Assembly: GCA_030538155.1 (NCBI GenBank) | Contig: JAUNUN010000003.1 | Span: 36,717-100,716 of the forward strand | Direction: 5' to 3' | From: a bacterium | Lineage (GTDB): Bacteria; Desulfobacterota; Desulfobulbia; Desulfobulbales; Desulfobulbaceae | DNA: 64,000 nucleotides | Part shown: piece after piece, positions 25,936 through 35,001 of the stretch | How positions within the stretch are numbered: the stretch's first letter is position 1 | Layout of the letters: each line of letters opens with the position of its first letter | Made by a program: the position numbers and the translations under genes | Notes under the pieces: model-generated | Told to the model about the DNA's origin: nothing | Databases searched by the model: none | What the model saw: the letters and a program-made list of their open reading frames with translations, nothing else

Positions 25936-27174
25936 TCAGGAGTAATGCCGCAACACGACAACACCATTGGTGCCGCCAAAACCAAAGGAGTTGGACATGG
26001 CGACCCGCACCTTTTGCTCCCGCGCGTTGAGCGGCACGTAGTCCAGATCACAGTCCGGATCAGGATTTTCCAGGTTGATAGTGGGTGGAATGATGCCATG
26101 AAAAACGGTAAGCGCAGTAAAGGCCGCTTCAATACCGCCGGCAGCGCCCAGCATGTGACCGGTCATGGATTTGGTGGAACTCACGGCCAACTTATAGGCG
26201 TGATCGCCGAAAATCGTCTTGATGGCCCTGGTTTCGCAGATATCGTTCAGTGGGGTGGAGGTACCATGGGCATTGATATAATCCACCTGCTCAGGAGCCA
26301 GTCCGGCATCACGCAAGGCCATTGCCATGCAGCGGGCCGCGCCCTCGCCATCTTCCGGCGGGGCAGCAATATGGAAGGCATCGCTGGTCTGACCGTAACC
26401 GATAATCTCCGCATAAATTTTTGCCCCACGGCTGCGTGCTGATTCCAGTTCCTCTAAGACGAGCATGCCGGAGCCTTCGGAGATGACAAAGCCGTCCCGA
26501 TCCCGGTCAAAAGGACGGGAGGCTGCCTGGGGGGCATCGTTACGGGTGGAAAGGGCCTTCATCGCGCTGAAACCGCCCACAGCCAAGGGGCAGATAACAG
26601 CCTCTGATCCGCCGGTGATAACCACATCACAATCACCATAGGCAATATGACGAAAGGCCTCCCCCACCGCATGGGTGCCTGCTGCGCAGGCTGTGGTTTG
26701 CGACAGGTTCGGGCCCTTACTGCCCAGCCGGATGGATATCTGGCCTGAGACCATGTTCGGAATAACCCGAGGAATAAAAAACGGGGTGATCTTGCGCGGG
26801 CCGCGCTCCACCACCACCTGATGGTATTCTTCAATGGTCGGCAGGCCACCCATGCCGCAGCCGGTGATTACCCCTACCCGATCACTGTTTTCCTCGGTTA
26901 TAGACAGGCCGCTGTCCTGCCAAGCCATCTCGGCCGCAGCTACCGCATACTGCACGAAATGATCGACATTTTTTGCCTGTTTTTTTTCAAACCAGGCTTC
27001 CACGTCAAACCCTTTCACCTCGGCGGCAATTTGCGAGGCATAAGCGCCGGCATCAAAACGGGTAATCGGCCCAACGCCGCTTCTCCCATTGATGAGTGCT
27101 TCCCATGTTGGCTCCAACCCAATGCCCAAGGGAGTGACGAGACCCACCCCGGTTACAACGACCCGTCTTTTCAC
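25936..27174 (-). CDS. fabF: 3-oxoacyl-ACP synthase II
   Basis: 412 residues, thiolase-fold condensing enzyme of fatty-acid elongation. The catalytic Cys lies in TACAAGTHA, one His in [11 protein letters not shown] and the second in [12 protein letters not shown]. It elongates malonyl-ACP with acyl-ACP in the cytoplasm. acpP is just upstream (14 bases), the usual acpP-fabF order. Confidence 0.97.
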   Translation of the reverse strand: MKRRVVVTGVGLVTPLGIGLEPTWEALINGRSGVGPITRFDAGAYASQIAAEVKGFDVEAWFEKKQAKNVDHFVQYAVAAAEMAWQDSGLSITEENSDRVGVITGCGMGGLPTIEEYHQVVVERGPRKITPFFIPRVIPNMVSGQISIRLGSKGPNLSQTTACAAGTHAVGEAFRHIAYGDCDVVITGGSEAVICPLAVGGFSAMKALSTRNDAPQAASRPFDRDRDGFVISEGSGMLVLEELESARSRGAKIYAEIIGYGQTSDAFHIAAPPEDGEGAARCMAMALRDAGLAPEQVDYINAHGTSTPLNDICETRAIKTIFGDHAYKLAVSSTKSMTGHMLGAAGGIEAAFTALTVFHGIIPPTINLENPDPDCDLDYVPLNAREQKVRVAMSNSFGFGGTNGVVVLRHYS

Positions 27175-27188
27175 TGCTCTCTATCCGT

Positions 27189-27419
27189 TTACTGCAGCTT
27201 GGCCACGTAATCGATGGCGTTCTGAACAGTGGTAATCTTTTCGGCTTCCTCGTCAGGAATTTCCACGTCAAACTCTTCTTCCATCGCCATGATCAACTCA
27301 ACCAGATCAAGCGAATCAGCGCCGAGATCGTCAACAAAAGAAGCGCCGGGCACCACCTTTTCACGATCAACGCTGAGTTGTTCCACAATAATATCGATCA
27401 TCTTGTCTTCTACAGCCAT
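27189..27419 (-). CDS. acpP: Acyl carrier protein
   Basis: 76 residues, acidic, with the phosphopantetheine attachment serine in [21 protein letters not shown] 27419 is selected over the longer frame to 27455 because it is preceded by GGGAG and gives the normal ACP length. It lies between fabG (79 bases upstream) and fabF. Confidence 0.98.
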   Translation of the reverse strand: MAVEDKMIDIIVEQLSVDREKVVPGASFVDDLGADSLDLVELIMAMEEEFDVEIPDEEAEKITTVQNAIDYVAKLQ

Positions 27420-27498
27420 GGTATTCTCCCAGATAAATAAAATGCTAAGGTTCAAAGATTAGAGCATGGAGCAGACCTGTTCTTCCCCATGCCTGTCG

Positions 27499-28245
27499 CT
27501 ACACCATGTACATGCCGCCATTGACATGCAGGGTTTGCCCAGTGATGTAGGCGCTGTCTTCTGAAGCCAAAAAGGCCGCAGCCGCAGCCACATCCTCGGG
27601 AGTGCCCAGCACACCCAGAGGAATCTGTTCCTTGAGGGCACGTTGCACCTCTTCCCCCAGGGAATCAGTCATATCGGTAATAATATAGCCAGGGGCAATG
27701 CAGTTGACGGTAATGCCCCGGCTGGCCAACTCGCGCGCCAGGGATTTGCTCATACCGATGAGCCCTGCCTTGGCGGCGCTGTAGTTTACCTGGCCGCTGT
27801 TGCCGGTACAACCCACCACTGAGGTGATATTGATGATGCGGCCCCATTTCTGTTTCATCATGGAGCGCATCACCACCTTGCTGCACAGGAAAGCGCCTTT
27901 CAGGTTGGTATCAAGGACGCTGTCCCAGTCATCTTCCTTCATGCGCGCCACCAGCCCGTCACGGGTGATGCCCGCGTTGTTTACCAACACGTCGATCCTG
28001 CCCTGGGCATCAAGCACAGCCTTTAACTGTTCCTGCGCACTGTCGGCGTCGGCCACGTTAAAGGGGACAAGAAAGCCCTCACCGCCTGCTTCCTCAATCA
28101 GGCGCAGGGTTTCTTCCGCCGCTGCCGGATTGGAGACATAGTTGATGCCGACCTTCATGCCCATGCGGGCAAGGCGCACACAGATGGCCCGGCCAATGCC
28201 GCGGCTGCCGCCGGTAACCAGTGCAATGCGTTGTACGGATGTCAT
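27499..28245 (-). CDS. fabG: 3-oxoacyl-ACP reductase
   Basis: 248 residues, short-chain dehydrogenase/reductase. TGGSRGIGRA binds NADP(H); NNAGITRDGL and the Ser-Tyr-Lys triad (ITSVVG, YSAAKAG) are typical of FabG. It reduces beta-ketoacyl-ACP. Its ATG overlaps the etfA stop by four bases, so the Etf and Fab genes are translationally coupled. Confidence 0.96.
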   Translation of the reverse strand: MTSVQRIALVTGGSRGIGRAICVRLARMGMKVGINYVSNPAAAEETLRLIEEAGGEGFLVPFNVADADSAQEQLKAVLDAQGRIDVLVNNAGITRDGLVARMKEDDWDSVLDTNLKGAFLCSKVVMRSMMKQKWGRIINITSVVGCTGNSGQVNYSAAKAGLIGMSKSLARELASRGITVNCIAPGYIITDMTDSLGEEVQRALKEQIPLGVLGTPEDVAAAAAFLASEDSAYITGQTLHVNGGMYMV

Positions 28246-29432
28246 CTCTTCGCCTCCCGTAACTGCCGGACAAGTTCAGGAATCACCTCATACAGATCGC
28301 CGACAATGCCGTAGGTGGCGATATTGAATATGGGCGCGTCCGCATCGCGGTTAATGGCCACCACCACCTCGGCAGACTGCATGCCCACCGCATGCTGGAT
28401 GGCTCCGGAAATACCGCAGGCAATGTAGAGTTTCGGGCTGACGGTTTTGCCGGTTTGGCCTACCTGATGGGGATAGGGTATCCAGCCGGAATCAACCGCT
28501 GCCCTTGACGCTGCGACCGCCGCATTGAGTTCCGAGGCCAGTTCACGTAACAGGACAAAGCCTTTTTCCGAAGCCAGTCCGCGGCCTCCGGAAACAAGGG
28601 CTTCTACTTCCTGGATATTGACCTGATCTTCTTCGCTTTGCACGCTTTCCAACACTTTGATAGCGGAACGAAGTTCCTCTGCCAAAGGCTCAACCTGTAG
28701 AACCGTGCCCTTGCGTGTGGGATCGGGCTCGGCCGGGGCCATGACCTTGGGCCGCACAGTCGCCATTTGCGGCCGGGTGTGCGGGCACTCAATGGTGGCC
28801 ATGATATTGCCGCCAAAGGCAGGTCGAGTTTGCAGCAGCATGCCGTCTTCCGCGCGGATCTCCAGACGGGTACAGTCCGCGGTCAGTCCAGCGCCCACCA
28901 ATGTGGCCACGTAGGGGATCACCGAACGGCCGATGGCAGTAGCGCCGGCCAAAACCACCTCTGGTTTCTGCTCCTGAATGACTCGGGCCAAGATCTTGGC
29001 AAAGATGTCTTCCCGGAATTGGGCCAAACCTTCGTGCTCCACCAATACAACCGTATCTGCTCCGGCTGCAATCAGGGAATCGCTATATTTGCCGATATTC
29101 CGGCCCAAAATGACCACGGAGAGCGGCACCTGGCGCTGATTGGCCAGTTTGCGGCCTATGCCCAAGAGTTCATAGGTAACCGGCGCCATCAGGCCATGAC
29201 GGCATTCGGCAAAGACCATGATGCCGCAAAAGGCGTCCAGGTTATCCTGTTGCCGTTTTTCAGCTACTTCAATACTGAGGGCTTCTTCCGGACAGTTTTC
29301 GACACAAGCGCCGCACAGGGTACAGTTGTCATTCACTTCGGCGCAGTCATCCGGCACCGTGATGGCGGCAAAGGCGCAGCTGCTTTCACAGACGCCGCAG
29401 GCCGTGCATTTTTCACAATCAATTCGCAGCAT
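28242..29432 (-). CDS. etfA: Electron transfer flavoprotein alpha subunit with N-terminal ferredoxin domain
   Basis: 396 residues. The first 55 carry two 4Fe-4S motifs: Cys6/9/12/19 with Cys15 nearby, and Cys37/40/43/47. Then follow the Etf alpha N-domain and the C-terminal FAD-binding domain, with SGGRGL, VDSGWIPYPHQVGQTGK and the YIACGISGAIQH motif. ETFs shuttle electrons from acyl-CoA dehydrogenases. The ferredoxin extension and the bifurcating-type EtfB partner suggest exchange with ferredoxin. It overlaps fabG by four bases and follows etfB by 18. Confidence 0.95.
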   Translation of the reverse strand: MLRIDCEKCTACGVCESSCAFAAITVPDDCAEVNDNCTLCGACVENCPEEALSIEVAEKRQQDNLDAFCGIMVFAECRHGLMAPVTYELLGIGRKLANQRQVPLSVVILGRNIGKYSDSLIAAGADTVVLVEHEGLAQFREDIFAKILARVIQEQKPEVVLAGATAIGRSVIPYVATLVGAGLTADCTRLEIRAEDGMLLQTRPAFGGNIMATIECPHTRPQMATVRPKVMAPAEPDPTRKGTVLQVEPLAEELRSAIKVLESVQSEEDQVNIQEVEALVSGGRGLASEKGFVLLRELASELNAAVAASRAAVDSGWIPYPHQVGQTGKTVSPKLYIACGISGAIQHAVGMQSAEVVVAINRDADAPIFNIATYGIVGDLYEVIPELVRQLREAKR

Positions 29433-29450
29433 GTCACGCTTCTCTTCAAA

Positions 29451-30230
29451 TTACAGATACGGCCGCAGCCTGTCCACCAACTGGGTAACCTGTTCGTCAA
29501 CGCTGCCGCTGAAGATGGTGCGATCACCTCTGGCCTCGGGCGAGAAAACCCGAACCACTTGTGTGGGTGAGCCGGCAAGGCCAATACTCTGGGGATCGGC
29601 TTCAATATCCGCTGCACTGAGTATCGTGCATACGGCTTTTTTCGCCTTCATCTTGCCTTTGAGGGATGCAACCCGAGGCTCGTTGATGTCCTTGACTACG
29701 GTGAGCAGGGCCGGCAGAGGCAGGGAAAGCACATCATAGCCGTCGTCCATCATGCGCTCAACTTCGATGCCGGTTGCACTGACCTTTCTGGTCTTCTGCA
29801 CACAGGTGGCGTAGGGTAGGTTCAGACGACAGGCCAACCCGGGCCCGACCTGGGCGGTATCACCGTCAATGGCCTGTTTGCCGCAAAGGATGAGATCTGC
29901 CGGAGCAAAAGATTGAATGGCCTTGGCCAGGGTGTAGGAGGTTGCCCAAGTATCGGCACCGGCAAAGGCCCGGTCTGAAATGAGCACTCCTGCATCGGCT
30001 CCGCAGGCAATGGCCTCCCGCAGCATGGTTTCGGCTTGGGGTGGGCCCATGGAGAGCACGGTCACTGTGCCGCCAAGTTGTTCCTTGATAGCTACCGCCT
30101 CTTCCAGGGCATGGCGGTCGTAGGGGTTCATGATGGACTCGACCCCTTCCCTGGACAAGGTATTGGTTCTGGGATCAAGCCGGACATCCTTGGCGTCCGG
30201 CACCTGTTTGACGCAAACTATGATATGCAT
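29451..30230 (-). CDS. etfB: Electron transfer flavoprotein beta subunit, bifurcating-type motifs
   Basis: 259 residues. The nucleotide-binding region contains ADAGVLISDRAFAGADTWAT (seen) and GKQAIDGDTAQVGP. DGDTAQVGP in place of the classical ADTAQVG-type loop, together with the SDRAFAGADT segment, resembles the FAD/NAD-binding motif described for bifurcating EtfBs. This would allow NADH-driven crotonyl-CoA-like reduction coupled to ferredoxin or quinone transfer; bifurcation itself is inference. It lies 7 bases after the acyl-CoA dehydrogenase gene. Confidence 0.93.
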   Translation of the reverse strand: MHIIVCVKQVPDAKDVRLDPRTNTLSREGVESIMNPYDRHALEEAVAIKEQLGGTVTVLSMGPPQAETMLREAIACGADAGVLISDRAFAGADTWATSYTLAKAIQSFAPADLILCGKQAIDGDTAQVGPGLACRLNLPYATCVQKTRKVSATGIEVERMMDDGYDVLSLPLPALLTVVKDINEPRVASLKGKMKAKKAVCTILSAADIEADPQSIGLAGSPTQVVRVFSPEARGDRTIFSGSVDEQVTQLVDRLRPYL

Positions 30231-30237
30231 GGTAAAA

Positions 30238-31386
30238 TCAGGAGTATTCCTTGTTCAGTTCCTGGCCGATGACATTGCGCTGGATCTGGTTGGTGCCTTC
30301 ATAAATTTGCAGAATTTTGGCATCACGCATCATCTTTTCCACCGGGTACTCCTTCATATAGCCATAGCCGCCCAGCACCTGCACGGCATCGGTGGTGACC
30401 TTCATGGCCATGTCCGTGGCAAAAACCTTGCACATGGAAGAGGCCTTAGACATATCCTTGGGATGCTGGTCGATGTGGCGGGCAGCGGCATAGACTAGGG
30501 CGCGCGCTGCTTCAAGATGCATGGCCATATCAGCCAGCATGTGCTGCACAGCCTGGAAGGAAATAATGGGTTTACCGAACTGGACCCGCTGCTTGGCATA
30601 GATTACCGCCTCATCCAAGGCAGCTTGGGCCAGGCCAACACCAAGGGAGGCAATGCCGGGGCGGGACAGATCAAGAGTTTTCATAACCGTGATAAAACCC
30701 GTACCACGCCGACCTACCAGCCTGTCCTTGGGAATGCGGCAATTTTCAAGGATCAATTCGCGGGTAGACGAGGAACGGATCCCCATTTTGTCTTCTTTTT
30801 TACCGTAGGAAAAACCTGGATCACCGTCTTCCACGATAAAAATGGAGGCTCCGCGCGCGCCCTTGCTGGGGTCGGTCAGTGCGACAATGGAGTAGATTTC
30901 CGATTCCCCGCCATTGGTGATCCACTGCTTGGTGCCGTTCAACACCCAAAAGTCGCCGTCTTCTACTGCCGTGGTGCGGATGCCTGAGGCGTCGCTGCCG
31001 GCATTGGCTTCGGTCAGCCCAAAGGCGGCCCAGCGGCTGCCGGTGGCGATGTCCGGCAGATACTTTTCTTTCTGCTCTTCGCTGCCGGCCAGAATAACCG
31101 GGAAAATGCCGAGCGCGCTGGCTGCATAGCTGGTGGCCACGCCCACGCAACCACGAGCCAACTCCTCCATGGCCAGCACGATTTCATAGCAGCCTCCGCC
31201 CAGACCACCGTATTCTTCCGGGACAAAAATACCAAACAGATCCGCCTTGGCAATATCGTGCAAAATTTCACGGGGAAACTCGTTTTTTTCGTCGAGTTCC
31301 GCACGCACGGGCAGGATTTTCTCCCTAGTAATCTCCCTGGCGGTCTCAACAATCATCTGCTGGGTTTCATCGAAAAAATAATCCAC
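30238..31386 (-). CDS. Short-chain acyl-CoA dehydrogenase
   Basis: 382 residues, normal length for soluble ACADs. FAD/substrate motifs: FGLTEANAGSDA, WVLNGTKQWITNG, GGYGYMKEYPVEKMMRD, and the catalytic glutamate in IYEGTNQIQR. It oxidises acyl-CoA to enoyl-CoA or, with a bifurcating Etf, reduces enoyl thioesters. The gene sits between fabH and etfB inside the fatty-acid operon rather than in a beta-oxidation cluster, so an enoyl-ACP/CoA reductase role is conceivable. Spacing to fabH is 27 bases. Confidence 0.94.
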   Translation of the reverse strand: MDYFFDETQQMIVETAREITREKILPVRAELDEKNEFPREILHDIAKADLFGIFVPEEYGGLGGGCYEIVLAMEELARGCVGVATSYAASALGIFPVILAGSEEQKEKYLPDIATGSRWAAFGLTEANAGSDASGIRTTAVEDGDFWVLNGTKQWITNGGESEIYSIVALTDPSKGARGASIFIVEDGDPGFSYGKKEDKMGIRSSSTRELILENCRIPKDRLVGRRGTGFITVMKTLDLSRPGIASLGVGLAQAALDEAVIYAKQRVQFGKPIISFQAVQHMLADMAMHLEAARALVYAAARHIDQHPKDMSKASSMCKVFATDMAMKVTTDAVQVLGGYGYMKEYPVEKMMRDAKILQIYEGTNQIQRNVIGQELNKEYS

Positions 31387-31413
31387 TCGGTCCTCTCTAT
31401 GTATCGTGATCTC

Positions 31414-32394
31414 TTACCAGCGCAAAAGTAATGCACCCCAGGTGAGTCCTGCCCCAAATGTGCACATGAGCACAAGATCTCCCGGCTGAATCCGGCCTTC
31501 GTGCAGGGCTTCATCCAGGGCAATGGGAATACTCGCGGACGAGGTGTTTCCGTAGCGGTTCAAGTTGACAAACACTTTTTCTTCCGGCACTGCCAGGCGA
31601 TCCTTGAGGTTGTTGATGATACGGATATTCGCTTGGTGCGGAATCATAAGATCAATATCGCCAATGTCGAGCTGATGTTTGGCCAAAAGCGTCTTGACCG
31701 AGTTCTCCATCAGGCGAACCGCATGCTTGAAAAGTTCGCTGCCGTTCATCTGGATGAACGGCCCTTTCCAGTCCGGCGGTTGCACGTCTTTGTTCATGCT
31801 GGGCGGCGCTTCGGTGTAGAGCAAACGCCAGAGCCTGCCATCTGAATGGAGATCTGCACCGATAATGCCGCGCTCTCCCCCACTTTCGCCGGTAAGTACT
31901 GCAGCGCCGGCTCCGTCACCAAAAAGGATGCAGGTATTTCTGTCCTCCCAGTTGATGCGGGTGGAGAGATTTTCTGCACCAACAACCAGCACTTTCATGT
32001 CCGGCTGCGCGCAAATATACTTGCCGGCCAGATCAATGCCATAAGTAAATCCGGCACAGGCAGCACTGATGTCGTAGGCAAAGGCGTTAAAGGCCCCTAG
32101 TTCAGCCTGTACGAAGCAGGCTGTAGACGGCATGAGGATGTGCGGGGAGACAGTGGCCACTACCAGCAAGCCCAGATCTTCGGCCTTAATCCCGGCTGCA
32201 TCCAGGGCCTTTTGCCCGGCCTTGGCCGCAACCTTGTAGAGATATTCCCCTGGGCCTGCGATGCGCCTTTCACTGATGCCGGTCCTGCTTTGGATCCAAG
32301 AGTCAGAGGTTTCCACCATCTGCTCAAGTTCGGCATTGGTGAGGATGCGCTCCGGCAAAGATGAGCCTGTGCCGAGTATTACCGCTCTGGTCAT
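31414..32394 (-). CDS. fabH: 3-oxoacyl-ACP synthase III
   Basis: 326 residues. It initiates fatty-acid synthesis by condensing acetyl-CoA with malonyl-ACP. The Cys-His-Asn triad is visible in ISAACAGF, MIPHQANIRII and NRYGNTSSAS. Its start overlaps the plsX stop by four bases. The operon order plsX-fabH is conserved in many bacteria. Confidence 0.97.
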   Translation of the reverse strand: MTRAVILGTGSSLPERILTNAELEQMVETSDSWIQSRTGISERRIAGPGEYLYKVAAKAGQKALDAAGIKAEDLGLLVVATVSPHILMPSTACFVQAELGAFNAFAYDISAACAGFTYGIDLAGKYICAQPDMKVLVVGAENLSTRINWEDRNTCILFGDGAGAAVLTGESGGERGIIGADLHSDGRLWRLLYTEAPPSMNKDVQPPDWKGPFIQMNGSELFKHAVRLMENSVKTLLAKHQLDIGDIDLMIPHQANIRIINNLKDRLAVPEEKVFVNLNRYGNTSSASIPIALDEALHEGRIQPGDLVLMCTFGAGLTWGALLLRW

Positions 32395-33422
32395 GATACT
32401 GTATTTTCCTGTTCGACTCGATATTCGCTTAAGTGGCGTACAATGGCAGCGTTGATATTGTGGCGGCTCATATTCGCGGCCACGGCAATGGCATTGCGCA
32501 GGGCATTGCCGTTGGAAGAACCATGGCAGACAATGCCGGTGCCATTGATGCCCAGAAGAGGCGCACCACCGTATTCTGCGTAATCGACTTTTTTCTTGAA
32601 GTTGGAAAGTGCGCCGCGCATGAGCAGGTAGCCGATTTTTGCCCGCCAGCTCTGCAAGATTTCTCCGCGGATCATCTGCAAGGCTGCATCGGCCAGACCT
32701 TCGCTGGTTTTCAGCAGGATATTGCCGATAAAACCGTCACAGACCACCACATCCACATCGCCCTGGTAGACGTCACGCCCCTCCACGTTGCCGATGAAGT
32801 TGAGCGGACTGGCCTGCAGGAGCGGGTAGGTTTCCTTGACCAGGGCGTTCCCCTTGCCGGTTTCCGCGCCTATGCTCAAAAGACCAAGCCTGGGTTGTGG
32901 ATTCTGCTGGAGCAGGCGCGCACAGGAGCAGGCCATGACTGCAAACTGGTACAGATGCTGGGCCCGGCAGTCCACATTGGCGCCGATATCCATGATCATG
33001 ACCGGCTGCTTCACGGTGGGGAAGAAGCTGGCAATGCCGGGACGGGAAATACCCGGCAGACGCCCCAGCTTTTTGACCGCAGCTGCCATGGTGGCCCCGG
33101 AATTTCCAGCGGAAACCATAGCATCGGCCCGACCCGTCTTCACCAGATCGAAACCGACCACGACGGTGGCGTCCTTTTTCTTGCGGATAGCATCCACCGG
33201 CACATCATGCATGGTGATGACTTCACTGGCCGGATGTACGGACACACGCGCCAAGGCTAAGCTATCGCCACGGGAGAGTTCTTTCAGTCTGGCCTGCAGC
33301 AGTTCTTCCGGGCCAACCAGAATGACCTCGATGTCATCCAGGGTGCGAACCGCAGCCAAGGCGCCTTGCACCGCCACATCAGGACCGGTGTCGCCACCCA
33401 TGGCATCCAGGGCAACTTTCAC
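32391..33422 (-). CDS. plsX: Phosphate acyltransferase
   Basis: 343 residues. It converts acyl-ACP to acyl-phosphate for phospholipid synthesis at the membrane. The N-terminus KVALDAMGGDTGPDVAVQGA and later MVSAGNSGATMAAA, PGISRPG and NGTGIVCHGSSN are family signatures. It lies 15 bases after rpmF. Confidence 0.97.
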   Translation of the reverse strand: MKVALDAMGGDTGPDVAVQGALAAVRTLDDIEVILVGPEELLQARLKELSRGDSLALARVSVHPASEVITMHDVPVDAIRKKKDATVVVGFDLVKTGRADAMVSAGNSGATMAAAVKKLGRLPGISRPGIASFFPTVKQPVMIMDIGANVDCRAQHLYQFAVMACSCARLLQQNPQPRLGLLSIGAETGKGNALVKETYPLLQASPLNFIGNVEGRDVYQGDVDVVVCDGFIGNILLKTSEGLADAALQMIRGEILQSWRAKIGYLLMRGALSNFKKKVDYAEYGGAPLLGINGTGIVCHGSSNGNALRNAIAVAANMSRHNINAAIVRHLSEYRVEQENTVS

Positions 33423-33437
33423 TACCGTGCCGACCTG

Positions 33438-33623
33438 TTACAGTTCTTCTTCAAACTGGACGATGCGCTTATTCTTGTACATGCCGCAACCAGAACACAA
33501 CTGGTGCAACATTTTGGGCTCACCGCATTCCGGGCAGGCACCCACCTGGGGTTTGCTCAAGCCGTCATGCGACCTGCGCATCCGGGTACGTGAACGGGAA
33601 TGTCTTCGTTTTGGCAGGGCCAT
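33438..33623 (-). CDS. rpmF: 50S ribosomal protein L32
   Basis: 61 residues beginning MALPKRRHSRSRTRMRRSHD, the L32 N-terminus. The Cys motif CPECGEPK...LCSGCGMY is the zinc-binding form of L32. ATG 33623 has GGAGG upstream. Order yceD-rpmF-plsX-fabH is widely conserved. Confidence 0.98.
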   Translation of the reverse strand: MALPKRRHSRSRTRMRRSHDGLSKPQVGACPECGEPKMLHQLCSGCGMYKNKRIVQFEEEL

Positions 33624-33679
33624 CGTATCCTCCACAGTATGGTTACTGGCCGTAATCGGTACCGGCCAAGATGTATGTA

Positions 33680-34222
33680 TCAATCTTTATCTTTTTTTGC
33701 CTTCCAGCCGGCAAGGGCCGCGAAAGGCGATCTGCCGGCATCTTGCCGGCATTCACAGGGCTCTTCATTGCGATTTGCACCGCAACGAGGGCAAAGCCCG
33801 GCACAATCGTTTGTGCAGAGCCTTTTCTGCGGCAAAGCCAACAGCAACTGCTGCCGCATCAGTTCATCAAGATGAATGCAGGGTGTCTCATACTCGACTG
33901 TATCGAGATCCTCAAGGTCAGATTCCACAACTCCCGGCGGTTGCAGCTCCTGCAAGTCCGTATCCACGCTGTGAACCACGGCCTTGACCTCAAAGGAGGA
34001 GTCCAGTTGAAAGGGATAGGACACCAGGCATCGATCACATGTAAGCGTGAGTACGCCCCGGAGTTCGCCCTCGATTGCCAGCTTCCCCTGCCCTGTCGAC
34101 TCAATATGACAGCGGGCTTCAAGGGACGCGTCAAGAGTGCAGTCTGCATCTGCCTCAAGAGTGCTAATCGACCAGGCAAAATCACGGCCTGACGGAGGGA
34201 TCTCATCAAAATACACAAGCAT
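33680..34222 (-). CDS. yceD: DUF177/YceD-family protein
   Basis: 180 residues of the YceD (Duf177) family, conserved upstream of rpmF and implicated in 23S rRNA maturation. Visible: LTCDRCLVSYPFQ and the C-terminal CTNDCAGLCPRCGANRN. ATG 34222 is chosen over a GTG at 34240, because the mapped promoter would leave the GTG without a leader. First gene of the long fab operon. Confidence 0.88.
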   Translation of the reverse strand: MLVYFDEIPPSGRDFAWSISTLEADADCTLDASLEARCHIESTGQGKLAIEGELRGVLTLTCDRCLVSYPFQLDSSFEVKAVVHSVDTDLQELQPPGVVESDLEDLDTVEYETPCIHLDELMRQQLLLALPQKRLCTNDCAGLCPRCGANRNEEPCECRQDAGRSPFAALAGWKAKKDKD

Positions 34223-34251
34223 AGCATTTAAAGCGCACACATGAGCGCGGC

Positions 34252-34280
34252 ACTATACAGGATTACTCGGGAAAAGTCAG
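34252..34280 (-). promoter_or_regulatory. Promoter of the yceD-rpmF-plsX-fab operon
   Basis: On the minus strand: CTGACT (34275-34280), 17 bases, TATAGT (34252-34257). It predicts a start near 34245, about 23 bases before the yceD ATG. It is the only good promoter I see for the 13-gene operon. Confidence 0.6.
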
Positions 34281-34363
34281 GTAAAAAACAAGTTAACACC
34301 CTTACCTGCGCTGCGGCGCTGGTTCCGGCACCACAGGCAAGGGATGTTCATGCGATCAGACCA

Positions 34364-34987
34364 TTATTTTTTGGTGGCCTGCAGTTGGCTTATCTTGTCG
34401 TTGATCTGCTTGATCAGGCCGTCAAACCCGTTTCTTTGCAGGATAGACCTGAGCTGTTCCATGTAGTTACGAACCAGGCTGATGTTTTCGACCACCAGGT
34501 CATAGGCCATCCACTCAGAATTCTTGAGCTGCATGATGTAAAAAATGGGTACACTACCCTCCTTGAACTGGATGGTGGTACGTACCTCTGCCCGCTCACC
34601 CCGAATGCGCGGTGTTTCATACTGGATGCCTTCACCGGCATAGGTATCGATTTTGTCCATATAGGTGTAGCCGAGCAGGTGGGCAAAGCGCTCATTGAAG
34701 AGTTCTCTTTGCTCAGCCGACAGGGAGTTCCACTGCGGACCGAGCACGCGCTTGGACATTTCATCAAAGTCAAAGCGCTTCTTGGCCAGGGTGAGGAATT
34801 TGTCAAACTGTTCCTCTCGGGGCAGTTGTTTGTAGTCTTCCTCAGTAAGCATGGTGGTGATTTCAGTGATCACCGGCTTTATCTGCTCGACCGGGTCCGG
34901 CAGGGCCGTGGCCGCTGCCGGAGAATGCAGAGACAGGGCCAAAAATGCAGCGATAAAGACGGAAAAAAGATATTTCAGAGTACGCAT
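34364..34987 (-). CDS. mlaC: Phospholipid-binding periplasmic protein MlaC
   Basis: 207 residues: signal peptide (KYLFSVFIAAFLALSLHSPAAA), then the Ttg2D/MlaC fold with FDFDEMSKRVLGPQWNSLS and EFV-like AEVRTTIQFKEG segments. It ferries phospholipid between the outer-membrane MlaA complex and the inner-membrane MlaFED. It is the last gene of the mla operon, 14 bases after mlaA. Confidence 0.93.
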   Translation of the reverse strand: MRTLKYLFSVFIAAFLALSLHSPAAATALPDPVEQIKPVITEITTMLTEEDYKQLPREEQFDKFLTLAKKRFDFDEMSKRVLGPQWNSLSAEQRELFNERFAHLLGYTYMDKIDTYAGEGIQYETPRIRGERAEVRTTIQFKEGSVPIFYIMQLKNSEWMAYDLVVENISLVRNYMEQLRSILQRNGFDGLIKQINDKISQLQATKK

Positions 34988-35001
34988 GACAACACCTCTA
35001 T

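Noticed and set aside
32433..33987. Plus-strand open frames of 275 and 383 codons opposite plsX, rpmF and yceD
   Set aside because: The opposite strand holds three universally conserved genes with motifs and ribosome sites; the frames show none.
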